Assembly (NCBI RefSeq): GCF_008329605.1
Contig: NZ_NPKO01000008.1
Span: 310,001-374,000, forward strand
Source: Mycolicibacterium sp. P9-64
Lineage (GTDB): Bacteria; Actinomycetota; Actinomycetes; Mycobacteriales; Mycobacteriaceae
Length of the DNA stretch: 64,000 nt
Direction of reading: 5' to 3'
This document shows, piece after piece, positions 41,622 through 49,913 of this stretch; within the stretch, counting starts at the first letter, position 1, and each line of letters starts with the position of its first letter. The position numbers were made by a program, and so were the translations under genes. Below the pieces are notes generated by a model. It had not been told where the DNA came from and searched no databases. It worked only from the letters and a program-made list of their open reading frames with translations.

Positions 41622-42004
41622 TTCGACTCCTTGTTCGAGCTTAGCTGAGCTAAGCATTTGCCATGAAACGATCAACGCGCACCGATTGGGCCATGTTCCT
41701 GGCAGGCCTGGGTTTTTGCCAGATTCGCGCACGATCACAGAACGGTCACGGGTTGCTCCACGTCACACCGGCGCGGTCGGAATCAGGGGAGCGGCCGACT
41801 CGCGCATGGGCGTGCCTCTAGGCGACTTGTATGTGCAACGTCTAGTATCAGTAACCACGCGGCACCCATAACGGGCGTCGCGTGAAGTTAGGGCACACTG
41901 AGACAGTCGTGCAGGTATGGACACCGCATACTTGCGTCGGCCTCTCACCGAGTCCAACAGACTGAACACTGCCGACAGCCCAAACATGAGTCGAGGAGAC
42001 CTTC
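41622..42004. other. Divergent intergenic region with a 17-bp palindrome
   Basis: 383 bp between the small exported protein and fdxC, with no supported ORF. At 41639-41655 is the perfect palindrome GCTTAGCT-G-AGCTAAGC, 18-34 bp before the exported-protein start. This is a candidate operator or 5'-UTR hairpin. The fdxC side holds GAGGAG at 41994-41999 as ribosome-binding site. Nothing else is identifiable. Confidence 0.55.
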
Positions 42005-42328
42005 GTGACGTACACGATCGCCGAACCTTGCGTGGACATCAAAGACAAGGCGTGCATCGAAGAATGCCCTGTCGATTGCATCTACGAGGGCGCGCGGATG
42101 CTCTACATCCACCCCGACGAGTGCGTGGACTGCGGCGCCTGCGAACCGGTCTGCCCGGTCGAGGCGATCTACTACGAGGATGACGTCCCCGATCAGTGGG
42201 GCGGCTACACGCAGATCAACGCCGACTTCTTCAGCGAGCTGGGGTCACCGGGCGGCGCATCGAAGGTCGGTCAAACCGACAACGATCCGCAGGCCGTGAA
42301 GGACCTGGCCCCGCAGGGCGAGGACTGA
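42005..42328 (+). CDS. fdxC: Seven-iron (3Fe-4S/4Fe-4S) ferredoxin FdxC
   Basis: 107 aa. TYTIAEPCVDIKDKACIEEC is the first cluster (C-x7-C-x3-CP pattern of the 3Fe-4S site) and CVDCGACEPVCPVEAIYYED the second, complete CxxCxxCxxxCP site. QWGGYTQINADFFSELGSPG is the usual actinobacterial C-terminal extension. It is an electron carrier. GTG start at 42005 with GTCGAGGAG upstream. Its TGA overlaps the start of the aminotransferase. Matches Rv1177. Confidence 0.95.
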   Translation: MTYTIAEPCVDIKDKACIEECPVDCIYEGARMLYIHPDECVDCGACEPVCPVEAIYYEDDVPDQWGGYTQINADFFSELGSPGGASKVGQTDNDPQAVKDLAPQGED

Positions 42329-43443
42329 CGACGGCCAGGTCGCTCTCCGGGCCCGTCTCGGGGGCGCTGCCGGTCTTTCCCTGGGACACGCTGGCCGACG
42401 CCACCGCCAAGGCAAAGGCGCACCCCGACGGCATCGTCGACCTCTCGGTCGGGACGCCCGTCGACCCGGTTGCCCCGCTGATCCGCACAGCACTCGCCGA
42501 GGCGAGCGGCGCACCCGGTTACCCAACCACCGCGGGCACTGCGGCCCTTCGTGCATCCACGACGTCGGCACTACGACGTCGATACGGCATCACCGACGTC
42601 GCCGACGACGCCGTGCTGCCCGTCATCGGCACCAAGGAACTCATCGCCTGGCTGCCCACTCTGCTGGGGCTCGGTCCCGATGACCTCGTGGTGGTGCCCG
42701 AACTGGCGTACCCGACATACGACGTCGCCGCCCGGCTCGCCCGCGCTCAGGTGGTGCGCGCCGACTCGCTGACCCAACTCGGCCCGCAGACACCGCAATT
42801 GGTGTTCCTGAACTCGCCGAGCAACCCCACCGGTGCGGTCCTCGGTGTCGAACACCTCCGCAAGGTCGTCGGGTGGGCGCGCGAGCGTGGCGTGCTGATC
42901 GCCTCCGACGAGTGCTATCTGGGCCTCGGCTGGGATGCCGAACCCCTTTCGGTGCTGCACCCGTCGGTCTGCGACGGGGACCACACGGGCCTGCTCGCGG
43001 TGCACTCGCTGTCGAAGACGTCGTCGTTGGCCGGCTACCGCGCAGGCTTCGTTGCCGGTGATCCCGCCGTCGTGGCCGAGTTGCTCGCCGTGCGCAAGCA
43101 CGCCGGGATGATGGTCCCGACACCGGTGCAGGCCGCGATGGTGGCCGCTCTCGACGACGACGCGCACGAGGCGGAGCAGAAGCAGCGCTACGGACGCCGC
43201 CGCATCGCACTGTTGCGTGCGGTGCGCGACGCAGGCTTCACGGTCGACCACTCCGAAGCTGGCCTCTACCTGTGGGCGACGCGCGGCGAGCCGTGCCGTG
43301 ACACCGTCGCGTGGCTGGCGGAGCGCGGAATCCTGGTCGCCCCAGGCGACTTCTACGGACCGCGGGGTGCCGAGTACGTGCGGATGGCGCTGACCGCCAC
43401 TGACGAGCGCATCGATGCCGCGGTGCAACGCCTCAGCGCCTGA
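42325..43443 (+). CDS. dapC: Succinyldiaminopimelate aminotransferase-like PLP enzyme, probable CTG start
   Basis: A fold-type I aminotransferase of 372 aa if it starts at the CTG at 42325. LPVFPWDTLADATAKAKAHP and DLSVGTPVDPVAP are the N-terminal substrate region; LNSPSNPTGAVLG, SDECYLGLGW and SLSKTSSLAGYRAGF (PLP-lysine) are the family motifs. It likely transaminates N-succinyl-2-amino-6-ketopimelate in mDAP/lysine synthesis. Between homology start and the distant GTG at 42196 (deep inside fdxC) no ATG, GTG or TTG is in frame. The CTG overlaps the fdxC TGA (CTGA) with AGGGCGAGGA before it. Matches Rv1178. Confidence 0.85.
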   Translation: MTTARSLSGPVSGALPVFPWDTLADATAKAKAHPDGIVDLSVGTPVDPVAPLIRTALAEASGAPGYPTTAGTAALRASTTSALRRRYGITDVADDAVLPVIGTKELIAWLPTLLGLGPDDLVVVPELAYPTYDVAARLARAQVVRADSLTQLGPQTPQLVFLNSPSNPTGAVLGVEHLRKVVGWARERGVLIASDECYLGLGWDAEPLSVLHPSVCDGDHTGLLAVHSLSKTSSLAGYRAGFVAGDPAVVAELLAVRKHAGMMVPTPVQAAMVAALDDDAHEAEQKQRYGRRRIALLRAVRDAGFTVDHSEAGLYLWATRGEPCRDTVAWLAERGILVAPGDFYGPRGAEYVRMALTATDERIDAAVQRLSA

Positions 43444-43444
43444 C

Positions 43445-44299
43445 GTGCGCGAAGGAACCATTGCCGGTCCGCACGGCTCGATCTACTACCGAATCGTCGG
43501 TGATTCGGATGCGGTGCCACTGCTGGTGATTCACGGCGGACCCGGTATGTCACACGACTACCTGCGCGACCTCGACGGCCTTGGCGACGAGCGGCCGGTG
43601 ATCTACTACGACCAGATCGGGTGCGGCCGTTCCGACCGTCCCGATGATCCCAGCCTCTGGACGTTGTCCACCTTCGCCGACGAGATCGACGCGGTACGTG
43701 GGGCATTGGGGCTCGACCGCGTGCATCTGTTCGGTCAGTCCGCGGGCGGCTGGATCGCCATGGACTACGCGCTGCGCGCTCCAGATGGACTGGCAAGCCT
43801 GCACCTCGCCAACACCTGCGCCAGCATCCCGCTCTTCGAGCGCGGGGTGGCGCAGTTGCGGGCGGCGTTGCCCGGCGGTGCGGGTGCCGTCATCGAGGTG
43901 TGCGAATCAAACAGCAGCACATACGATCCCGAGTATCTCTCGGCCGTCGGGCTGTTCAACCGGCTGCACTTCATGGGTGCCGAGGACATCGCCGGCCACG
44001 TTCAGTCCTCGCTGCGGGCGCTGAATCCCGCGATCTACCGGGTGATGGTCGGGACGGGGTTGACGTTCACCGGCAACATGGCGGGCTGGGACGTCACCGA
44101 CCGACTCGGTCGGCTCGACGTGCCGGTGCTGGTGACCTCGGGGCGGTTCGACGAGATGACGCCGGACGTGGTGCGCGCCATGGTCGATGCGATCCCCGGT
44201 GCCCGGTGGCAGCTCTTCGAGAAGTCCGCGCACCTGCCGATGGTCACCGAGACCGACGCGTTCATCCGGGTGACGCGGCAGTTCCTGGCCTCGGCCTAA
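43445..44299 (+). CDS. Alpha/beta hydrolase, proline-iminopeptidase-like
   Basis: 284 aa from the GTG at 43445, one base after the dapC stop. LLVIHGGPGMSHDYLRDLDG is the oxyanion HGGPG motif of the S33 family, YYDQIGCGRSDRP follows, HLFGQSAGGWIAMDYALRAP is the nucleophile elbow (GQSAGG), and the acid and His lie in VTSGRFDEMTPDVV and FEKSAHLPMVT. Substrates range from N-terminal proline peptides to amides; unknown here. No counterpart in the remembered Rv1178-Rv1186c interval. Confidence 0.88.
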   Translation: MREGTIAGPHGSIYYRIVGDSDAVPLLVIHGGPGMSHDYLRDLDGLGDERPVIYYDQIGCGRSDRPDDPSLWTLSTFADEIDAVRGALGLDRVHLFGQSAGGWIAMDYALRAPDGLASLHLANTCASIPLFERGVAQLRAALPGGAGAVIEVCESNSSTYDPEYLSAVGLFNRLHFMGAEDIAGHVQSSLRALNPAIYRVMVGTGLTFTGNMAGWDVTDRLGRLDVPVLVTSGRFDEMTPDVVRAMVDAIPGARWQLFEKSAHLPMVTETDAFIRVTRQFLASA

Positions 44300-44383
44300 C
44301 CGCCGCTTCAGCAGGCCGAGCGCCATCGCCGTGGTGACCGCCGCCGCGCGGTCGGCCACGTCCAGTTTGTTGAAGGCCCGCGG
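44300..44383 (-). pseudogene. Remnant of a LuxR-type HTH C-terminus
   Basis: Read on the minus strand, the sequence encodes PRAFNKLDVADRAAAVTTAM and ALGLLKRRLG, which is the second half of a LuxR/NarL recognition helix and its tail (compare KLGVxDRxxAVxxAxxxGLL). It directly follows a TAA (44384-44386) in the same frame and has no own stop before the hydrolase gene, so it is truncated at both ends. Confidence 0.55.
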
Positions 44384-44554
44384 TTACCACTGCGCTTGCC
44401 CGTCGCGCAGCCGCCGCCATCCGTGCACAATGCCCTCGCCGAGGAACACGCGGTAGCGCTGCGGCGGATTGGGGCCGATCCGCAGGTAGCGGCTAGGTAG
44501 GCGTTCTTGGACTCGTGCCTCGATCCGCGACGACCAGTCGACTGGACCCCGGTG
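44384..44554 (-). pseudogene. Remnant C-terminus of an unidentified gene
   Basis: A 56-codon minus-strand frame without a good start: it begins after a TGA and ends in TAA, encoding VDWSSRIEARVQERLPSRYL, RIGPNPPQRYRVFLGEGIV and HGWRRLRDGQAQW. It looks like real protein, but I cannot name the family. Together with the LuxR remnant it fills the 274-bp gap between the hydrolase and the PucR gene. Confidence 0.4.
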
Positions 44555-44573
44555 TCAACCGATCGGATGACAC

Positions 44574-46172
44574 CTACGTGGCGCGCTCGGTGGCGCGCAG
44601 GCTGAGCGACAGCAGGAGCCGGACGTCGGGGTCGGTCAACGACGTCGCCAGGGTCTCCTCGATGCGTCGGACCCGGTAGCGGACGGTGTTGGGGTGGACG
44701 TGCAGCCGTTCGGCCGTGGCGCCGATGTCGCCGAACCCGTCCAGATAGGCCCGCAAGGTGTCGGCCAGCGCGGCGTCGTGCTCGCGCAGTTCGCGCACCC
44801 GCGGGTCGATCAGCCGCTCGTCGGCGGCGATCAAGGTGACGATCTCGTCGAGCACCACCGTGGTGCGGGCCTCGGCCAGCGACGTGACCTGACCGATCGC
44901 GCCGGGATGGCGCAAGGCGCTGTCGAGTACCCGATCGACCTCCGCGCGAGCTGCGGCGACCGCACTGAGTCCCGTTGCCGGGGTGGCGATCACGGCCCTC
45001 AGCTCGAGTCCCAGCTCGGTGTGCAGGGCGCCAATCGTGCCGCGGATCCACGACGTCACCGATGACGCCCGCCCCGTGTGCGGGAACAGCACGTACACCC
45101 GAGACCCTCGCGCGGCCACCTGAGCGTCGGGCCGAAAGGCACTGGCGCTCAACGCCAGTACGTCGGCCAGCCGGGCGGGCACGTCGGTCACGCAATCGAC
45201 GCCGACGACGGCAGCGCGTCCGTCGGCGACGATGCCGAGCTCGCGTGCCAGCTCACCAAACGGAACGTCGTCGCCCTGGCCTACGCGCAGGCCGAGCAGC
45301 TCCTGAACCCGCACCGCGTGCGTCGACGGTGTCGCGGCCAGCCGGGACATGATGCGCGCCGCGAGGACTGCCGCCCCGCGCAGCACGTCGTCCGCATCGT
45401 CGGCCAGCGGACGGGACCCCTGCTGCACCCAGATGGTGCCTGCGAACGCGGGAGCGCGGCGCGGGTCCGGTGCAGGCTGGTGGATGCCGATCGCCAGGCG
45501 TGGCCGCAGGCCGAGTTCCGGACGTTCGGCGACGCTGACGACGTCGGGGCGGGCGCGCAGCGCGTCGAAGATGCCCCACTGGCCGATCCATGCGAGGTGC
45601 TCTGGCGGGCCCGCGCGGCCGAGGATCGACAGGCGGCGTAGCTCGTCGGCTTCGTCGTCGGAGGCGGAGTAGGCCAGCACGTGCGACTGCGCATCCTCGA
45701 TGCTCACCATGCCGTGCGTTCGGTCGGCGATGGACTGGGCGAGGCCGAACAGGTCGGTGCCCGAGTCGTAGCGGGGGTCGGCGTGGTCGCCGTGATGGTC
45801 GAAGACGTGGTCGACGAGACGGTAGAGGCGTTCCCAGCGGGCCCGCGGTTCGACGGCCACCACCGCCGTCCCCATGGCGGCGGCCCGCGCCACGACGGCG
45901 TCCGAGGGCTCCTTGACGAAGATCGCCGCGGGCGCGCGTCGGTTGACCTGCTGGTCGAGCCAGGCGACGCCGTCGTCGGAGCCGATGCCGAGCAGGAAGA
46001 ACACGTCGGCCGAGCCGGAACCGGCAGCCAGACCGAGCCGGACGTCGTCGCCGTCGATCAGGGCGGCCGATGCGACGGGTAGGTCGAGCCCGCGCGGCGC
46101 CTGGACCAACGTCACCATGGTCGCGTCCAGCGCCAGAACCAGCTGACCGAGGCTGACGCCCGACTTCTTCAT
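44574..46172 (-). CDS. pruC: PucR-family transcriptional activator of proline catabolism
   Basis: 532 aa from the ATG at 46172. An N-terminal purine-catabolism-like sensing region (LDLPVASAALIDGDDVRLGL and DQQVNRRAPAAIFVKEP) is followed by a GAF/GGDEF-like middle and a C-terminal PucR HTH (GDIGATAERLHVHPNTVRYR VRRIEE). It is divergent from the proline dehydrogenase/P5C dehydrogenase genes with 84 bp between, and equivalent to Rv1186c (PruC), which activates that operon in mycobacteria in response to proline. Confidence 0.9.
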   Translation of the reverse strand: MKKSGVSLGQLVLALDATMVTLVQAPRGLDLPVASAALIDGDDVRLGLAAGSGSADVFFLLGIGSDDGVAWLDQQVNRRAPAAIFVKEPSDAVVARAAAMGTAVVAVEPRARWERLYRLVDHVFDHHGDHADPRYDSGTDLFGLAQSIADRTHGMVSIEDAQSHVLAYSASDDEADELRRLSILGRAGPPEHLAWIGQWGIFDALRARPDVVSVAERPELGLRPRLAIGIHQPAPDPRRAPAFAGTIWVQQGSRPLADDADDVLRGAAVLAARIMSRLAATPSTHAVRVQELLGLRVGQGDDVPFGELARELGIVADGRAAVVGVDCVTDVPARLADVLALSASAFRPDAQVAARGSRVYVLFPHTGRASSVTSWIRGTIGALHTELGLELRAVIATPATGLSAVAAARAEVDRVLDSALRHPGAIGQVTSLAEARTTVVLDEIVTLIAADERLIDPRVRELREHDAALADTLRAYLDGFGDIGATAERLHVHPNTVRYRVRRIEETLATSLTDPDVRLLLSLSLRATERAT

Positions 46173-46256
46173 GTTGTGTGATCCTACTGACACCCACCCC
46201 ACAGCTTGTCGGATCGGCCAAAGGTTTGGTCGCCTTGATGCGAGATCGTTGAGCAC

Positions 46257-47894
46257 ATGAACGCCTTCGCCGCGATTACCGACGTTCCCGCCCCCGTCAA
46301 CGAGCCCGTCCACGAATACGCCCCAGGCAGCCCCGAACGCACCCGGCTGATCACCGCGCTCGACGCCCTGGTCGACGACGCCATCGACCTTCCCCACGTC
46401 ATCGGCGGCGCCCACGTCATGGGCGACGGCGCGCGCATCGACGTGGTGCAGCCGCACCGGCACTCCTCGGTACTCGGCACCCTCACCAACGCCGGACATG
46501 GCGAGGCCGCCGCCGCCGTCGAGGCCGCGATCGCCGCGAAAGAGGCATGGGCTGCGACGCCGTTCGACGAGCGCGCAGCGGTGTTCCTGCGCGCAGCCGA
46601 TCTTCTTGCAGGCCCGTGGCGCGAGAAGATCGCCGCCGCCACCATGCTTGGCCAGTCCAAGACCGCCTACCAGGCCGAGATCGACGCATCCTGCGAGCTC
46701 ACCGACTTCTGGCGCTTCAACGTGGCGTTCGCGCGCGAGATCATGGCCGAGCAGCCGGTCAGCGCCCGCGGGATCTGGAACCGCACCGACTACCGCCCGC
46801 TCGAAGGCTTCGTCTACGCCATCACGCCGTTCAACTTCACCGCCATCGCCGGCAATCTGCCAACGGCGCCTGCGTTGATGGGCAACACCGTGGTGTGGAA
46901 ACCGTCTGTCACGCAGACGTTCTCGGCCTACCTGACCATGCAGCTGCTCGAGGCCGCGGGCCTGCCGCCGGGCGTCATCAACATGGTCACCGGCGACGGC
47001 CTGGCGGTATCCGACGTGGTCCTTGCCGATCCGCGACTCGCGGGCATCCACTTCACCGGATCGACGCCGACGTTCCAGCACCTGTGGCGCGAGGTCGGCA
47101 CCAACATCGACCGCTTCCATACCTACCCGCGGCTGGTCGGCGAGACCGGCGGCAAGGACTTCGTCGTCGCACACGCCTCGGCGCGACCGGATGTGTTGAC
47201 CACCGCGCTGATTCGCGGCGCCTTCGACTACCAGGGCCAGAAGTGCTCGGCGGCATCGCGGGCGTTCATCCCGCGCTCGGTGTGGCAGAAGATGGGCGAC
47301 GACTTCCTCGGTGCCACTACGGCACTGACCTACGGCGACGTCACCGACCTGAAGAACTACGGCGGCGCGCTGATCGACGAGCGGTCCTTCGCGAAGAACG
47401 TCGCAGCCATCGAGCGCGCCAAGGGCGCACCGGGTGTCACCATCGCCGCGGGCGGCGAATACGACGACAGCGAAGGCTATTTCGTCAGGCCCACCGTGCT
47501 GCTCTCCGACGACCCCACCGACGAGGCGTTCAGCAACGAGTACTTCGGCCCGATCCTCGCCGTGCACGTGTACGAGGACGACCGCTGGGACGACATCCTC
47601 GGCGTCGTCGACGGGGGCTCCAAGTACGGCCTGACCGGCGCGGTGATCGCCGACGACCGGTCGGCAGTCCTGGCCGCCCAGAACCGGTTGCGTTACGCCG
47701 CAGGCAACTTCTACGTCAACGACAAGCCGACCGGTGCCGTCGTCGGCCAGCAGCCGTTCGGCGGATCCCGCGCCTCTGGCACCAACGACAAGGCCGGTTC
47801 GCCGCTGAACCTCCTGCGCTGGACGTCGGCCCGCTCCATCAAGGAGACGTTCGTACCGCCGACCAACCACACCTACCCCCACATGGAGGCGTGA
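46257..47894 (+). CDS. pruA: L-glutamate gamma-semialdehyde (P5C) dehydrogenase
   Basis: A 545-aa aldehyde dehydrogenase. ITPFNFTAIAGNLPTAPALM is the NAD-binding stretch, GETGGKDFVVAHASA carries the general base Glu, DYQGQKCSAASRAFIPRSVW holds the catalytic Cys, and NEYFGPILAVHVYED completes the family pattern. It oxidises glutamate semialdehyde to glutamate after proline dehydrogenase. ATG 46257. Its stop overlaps or abuts the start of the proline dehydrogenase gene. Matches Rv1187. Confidence 0.94.
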   Translation: MNAFAAITDVPAPVNEPVHEYAPGSPERTRLITALDALVDDAIDLPHVIGGAHVMGDGARIDVVQPHRHSSVLGTLTNAGHGEAAAAVEAAIAAKEAWAATPFDERAAVFLRAADLLAGPWREKIAAATMLGQSKTAYQAEIDASCELTDFWRFNVAFAREIMAEQPVSARGIWNRTDYRPLEGFVYAITPFNFTAIAGNLPTAPALMGNTVVWKPSVTQTFSAYLTMQLLEAAGLPPGVINMVTGDGLAVSDVVLADPRLAGIHFTGSTPTFQHLWREVGTNIDRFHTYPRLVGETGGKDFVVAHASARPDVLTTALIRGAFDYQGQKCSAASRAFIPRSVWQKMGDDFLGATTALTYGDVTDLKNYGGALIDERSFAKNVAAIERAKGAPGVTIAAGGEYDDSEGYFVRPTVLLSDDPTDEAFSNEYFGPILAVHVYEDDRWDDILGVVDGGSKYGLTGAVIADDRSAVLAAQNRLRYAAGNFYVNDKPTGAVVGQQPFGGSRASGTNDKAGSPLNLLRWTSARSIKETFVPPTNHTYPHMEA

Positions 47895-47896
47895 CG

Positions 47897-48859
47897 ATGG
47901 GCGTCTTTCAAGGGGTCGCGCGGCCCGTCATCCTGGCCGCCGCCCGGTCCGACGGCTTGCGCCGGGTCTCCGAGCGCATGCCCGTCACCCGCGACGTGGT
48001 GCACCGCTTCGTGCCGGGTGAGACCGTTCCCGAAGCGCTGACCTCGGTTGGCGACCTGCGGGATTCCCGACGGTTCGTGTCGGTCGACTATCTCGGCGAA
48101 GACGTCACCGACGCCGACGCCGCAGAGGCCACCATGCGGGCCTACCTGGAGCTGCTCGACGCCCTCGGGCGTCGCGACGAGAACGCCGACGGCCCAAGGC
48201 CGTTGGAGGTGTCGCTGAAGCTGTCCGCGCTCGGCCAGGCACTGCCGCGCGACGGCGAGAAGATCGCCTACGAGAACGCACACACCATCTGCGAGAAGGC
48301 CCGCGACGTCGGCGCCTGGGTGACGGTGGACGCCGAGGACCACACCACCACGGACTCGACGTTGTCGATCGTCCGCGACCTGCGAACCGACTTCGACTGG
48401 CTGGGTACGGTATTGCAGGCCTACCTGAAGCGGACCCAAGCCGACTGCGCGGAGTTCGCCGCGTCCGGTGCGCGAATCCGGTTGTGCAAGGGCGCCTACG
48501 ACGAGCCTGCGTCCGTGGCGTTCCGCGACCGCGAGGCCGTCACCGACTCCTACCTGCGCTGCCTGCGCGTGCTGATGGCAGGCACGGGTTACCCGATGAT
48601 CGCCTCCCACGACCCGGAGATCATCGAGGCCGTCCCTGGTTTGACCCGCGAATTCAACCGTGGTGTCGATGATTTCGAGTATCAGATGCTGTACGGCATC
48701 CGGGATCCCGAGCAGCGCAGGCTGGCAGGCGACGGGAACCACGTGCGGGTGTACGTGCCGTTCGGCACGCAGTGGTACGGCTACTTCGTGCGCCGCCTCG
48801 CCGAGCGGCCCGCCAACCTGACGTTCTTCCTGCGGGCCCTCGCCGAGCGGCGCCGCTGA
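47897..48859 (+). CDS. pruB: Proline dehydrogenase (monofunctional, FAD)
   Basis: 320 aa. The barrel motifs are LEVSLKLSALGQALPRDGEK, WVTVDAEDHTTTD, GTVLQAYLKRTQADC, RIRLCKGAYDEPAS and EYQMLYGIR, ending with the substrate-binding RRLAERPAN region (the family's Y-xx-RR-xx-E). It oxidises proline to P5C with FAD and feeds electrons to quinone. The start is ATG 47897; a GTG at 47891 (GTGA overlapping the pruA stop) is equally plausible. Matches Rv1188. The operon is likely switched on by PruC. Confidence 0.93.
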   Translation: MGVFQGVARPVILAAARSDGLRRVSERMPVTRDVVHRFVPGETVPEALTSVGDLRDSRRFVSVDYLGEDVTDADAAEATMRAYLELLDALGRRDENADGPRPLEVSLKLSALGQALPRDGEKIAYENAHTICEKARDVGAWVTVDAEDHTTTDSTLSIVRDLRTDFDWLGTVLQAYLKRTQADCAEFAASGARIRLCKGAYDEPASVAFRDREAVTDSYLRCLRVLMAGTGYPMIASHDPEIIEAVPGLTREFNRGVDDFEYQMLYGIRDPEQRRLAGDGNHVRVYVPFGTQWYGYFVRRLAERPANLTFFLRALAERRR

Positions 48860-48878
48860 CCCTCGTCAGGCCATCCGG

Positions 48879-49163
48879 TCAGTCCTTCGATGGGCACGAC
48901 ACGTCGATGAAGACGGTGGTGTTCTCCTTCTCCGCGCGAGTGGCCGAGGCATTGAGGCTCGGATGGGTGCCGGTCACGGCGCACTCGGACAGCGGGGCGG
49001 AGACGCTACCGTTGAACGCCACCCGGTAGCCCTCGGCCGCCAGGCTGGCCGCGGTGTCGGCGGCCGTCCCGCCCTGGGGGAAGGCCGCCGCCGTGCCTGC
49101 CAGCCCGAGTGCCGCTGCTGCGAGTGCGCCGAAAGCCGCTGTCGCGATGATGAACTTGCTCAT
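48879..49163 (-). CDS. Small secreted protein
   Basis: 94 aa from ATG 49163. The signal peptide FIIATAAFGALAAAALGLAG with cleavage at TAAAF leaves a ~68-residue mature protein: DTAASLAAEGYRVAFNGSVS, then two Cys (LSECAVTGTHP and VFIDVSCPSKD) that can pair. This pattern is common among small mycobacterial secreted proteins (DUF3349/DUF732-like size) of unknown function. Converges on pruB with a 19-bp gap. Confidence 0.78.
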   Translation of the reverse strand: MSKFIIATAAFGALAAAALGLAGTAAAFPQGGTAADTAASLAAEGYRVAFNGSVSAPLSECAVTGTHPSLNASATRAEKENTTVFIDVSCPSKD

Positions 49164-49316
49164 GGTGAACCTTTCGCAGGGCGAGCCGGAGGTCGGCTCG
49201 CAGGAGTTCGTGATGAGCAAAATGGTGCCGTTTCGCCGGCCGCGGGACTTGGAGGCGGTGTGGAGATCGCGTGGAGATGGCAGGTAGATGCGACGGCCCC
49301 GTGCGCCGTGTGAGAC

Positions 49317-49892
49317 TCAGCCGCGCTGGGTCAGCCGCAGCAACGTCCACGCCGCGATGGTCTGCGCGTCGGTGATGATGCCGTCGATCATCATGCGCTC
49401 GATCTGCTCGGCGGTGAACCAGGCGCTGTGCATGTCCTGCTCCTCGGGCTCACGATCGTGGTCGCCCTCGGTGATCCCGGTGGCCAGGAACACCCACCCG
49501 CGCTGGCTGCTCATGCCGGGCGCGACGTCGAGCTGACCGAGGATCTCCATCGACGTTGCGCGCAGACCCGTCTCCTCGCGCAACTCGCGCGCGGCGAGGT
49601 CGGCAGGTGGCGGCTCCTTGCCGTCGAGCGTTCCAGGGGCCGTGCCCTGCGGAAACTCCCAGCGGCGCAGACCGATCGGATACCGGAACTGTTCGACGAG
49701 CCGGAACTGGTCTTCCGCTGAACTGCTCCTCGCGTTCGCGGTGTCGCGGGCGATCACCAGCGCGTAGGTCGGCTTGTCGATGACGCCGTAGATGCCGGCG
49801 CTGCCGTCCTGTCGGCGGACGTCGTCCTCCCGGACGATCATCCAGGGGTTCCGGTAAATCTCCCTTGAGGCAACGCGCGAGATGGGATCCAC
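49317..49892 (-). CDS. NUDIX hydrolase, ADP-ribose pyrophosphatase type
   Basis: 191 aa. WEFPQGTAPGTLDGKEPPPA then DLAARELREETGLRA gives the Nudix box; the first Gly-to-Glu part is atypical, with several Pro, but REUxEExG is intact. FRLVEQFRYPIGLRRWEFP is typical of ADP-ribose/UDP-sugar NUDIX enzymes (QxRxP). The start is GTG 49892. The target nucleotide is not certain. Next to, and on the same strand as, the serine-hydrolase lipoprotein gene. Confidence 0.86.
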   Translation of the reverse strand: MDPISRVASREIYRNPWMIVREDDVRRQDGSAGIYGVIDKPTYALVIARDTANARSSSAEDQFRLVEQFRYPIGLRRWEFPQGTAPGTLDGKEPPPADLAARELREETGLRATSMEILGQLDVAPGMSSQRGWVFLATGITEGDHDREPEEQDMHSAWFTAEQIERMMIDGIITDAQTIAAWTLLRLTQRG

Positions 49893-49913
49893 TCGTCCAG
49901 TATCCCCGCGACG

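Noticed and set aside
41639..41657. IdeR (iron) box before the small exported protein
   Set aside because: The palindrome GCTTAGCTGAGCTAAGC does not match the IdeR consensus TTAGGTTAGGCTAACCTAA in arm sequence; only the TTAG/CTAA words are shared.
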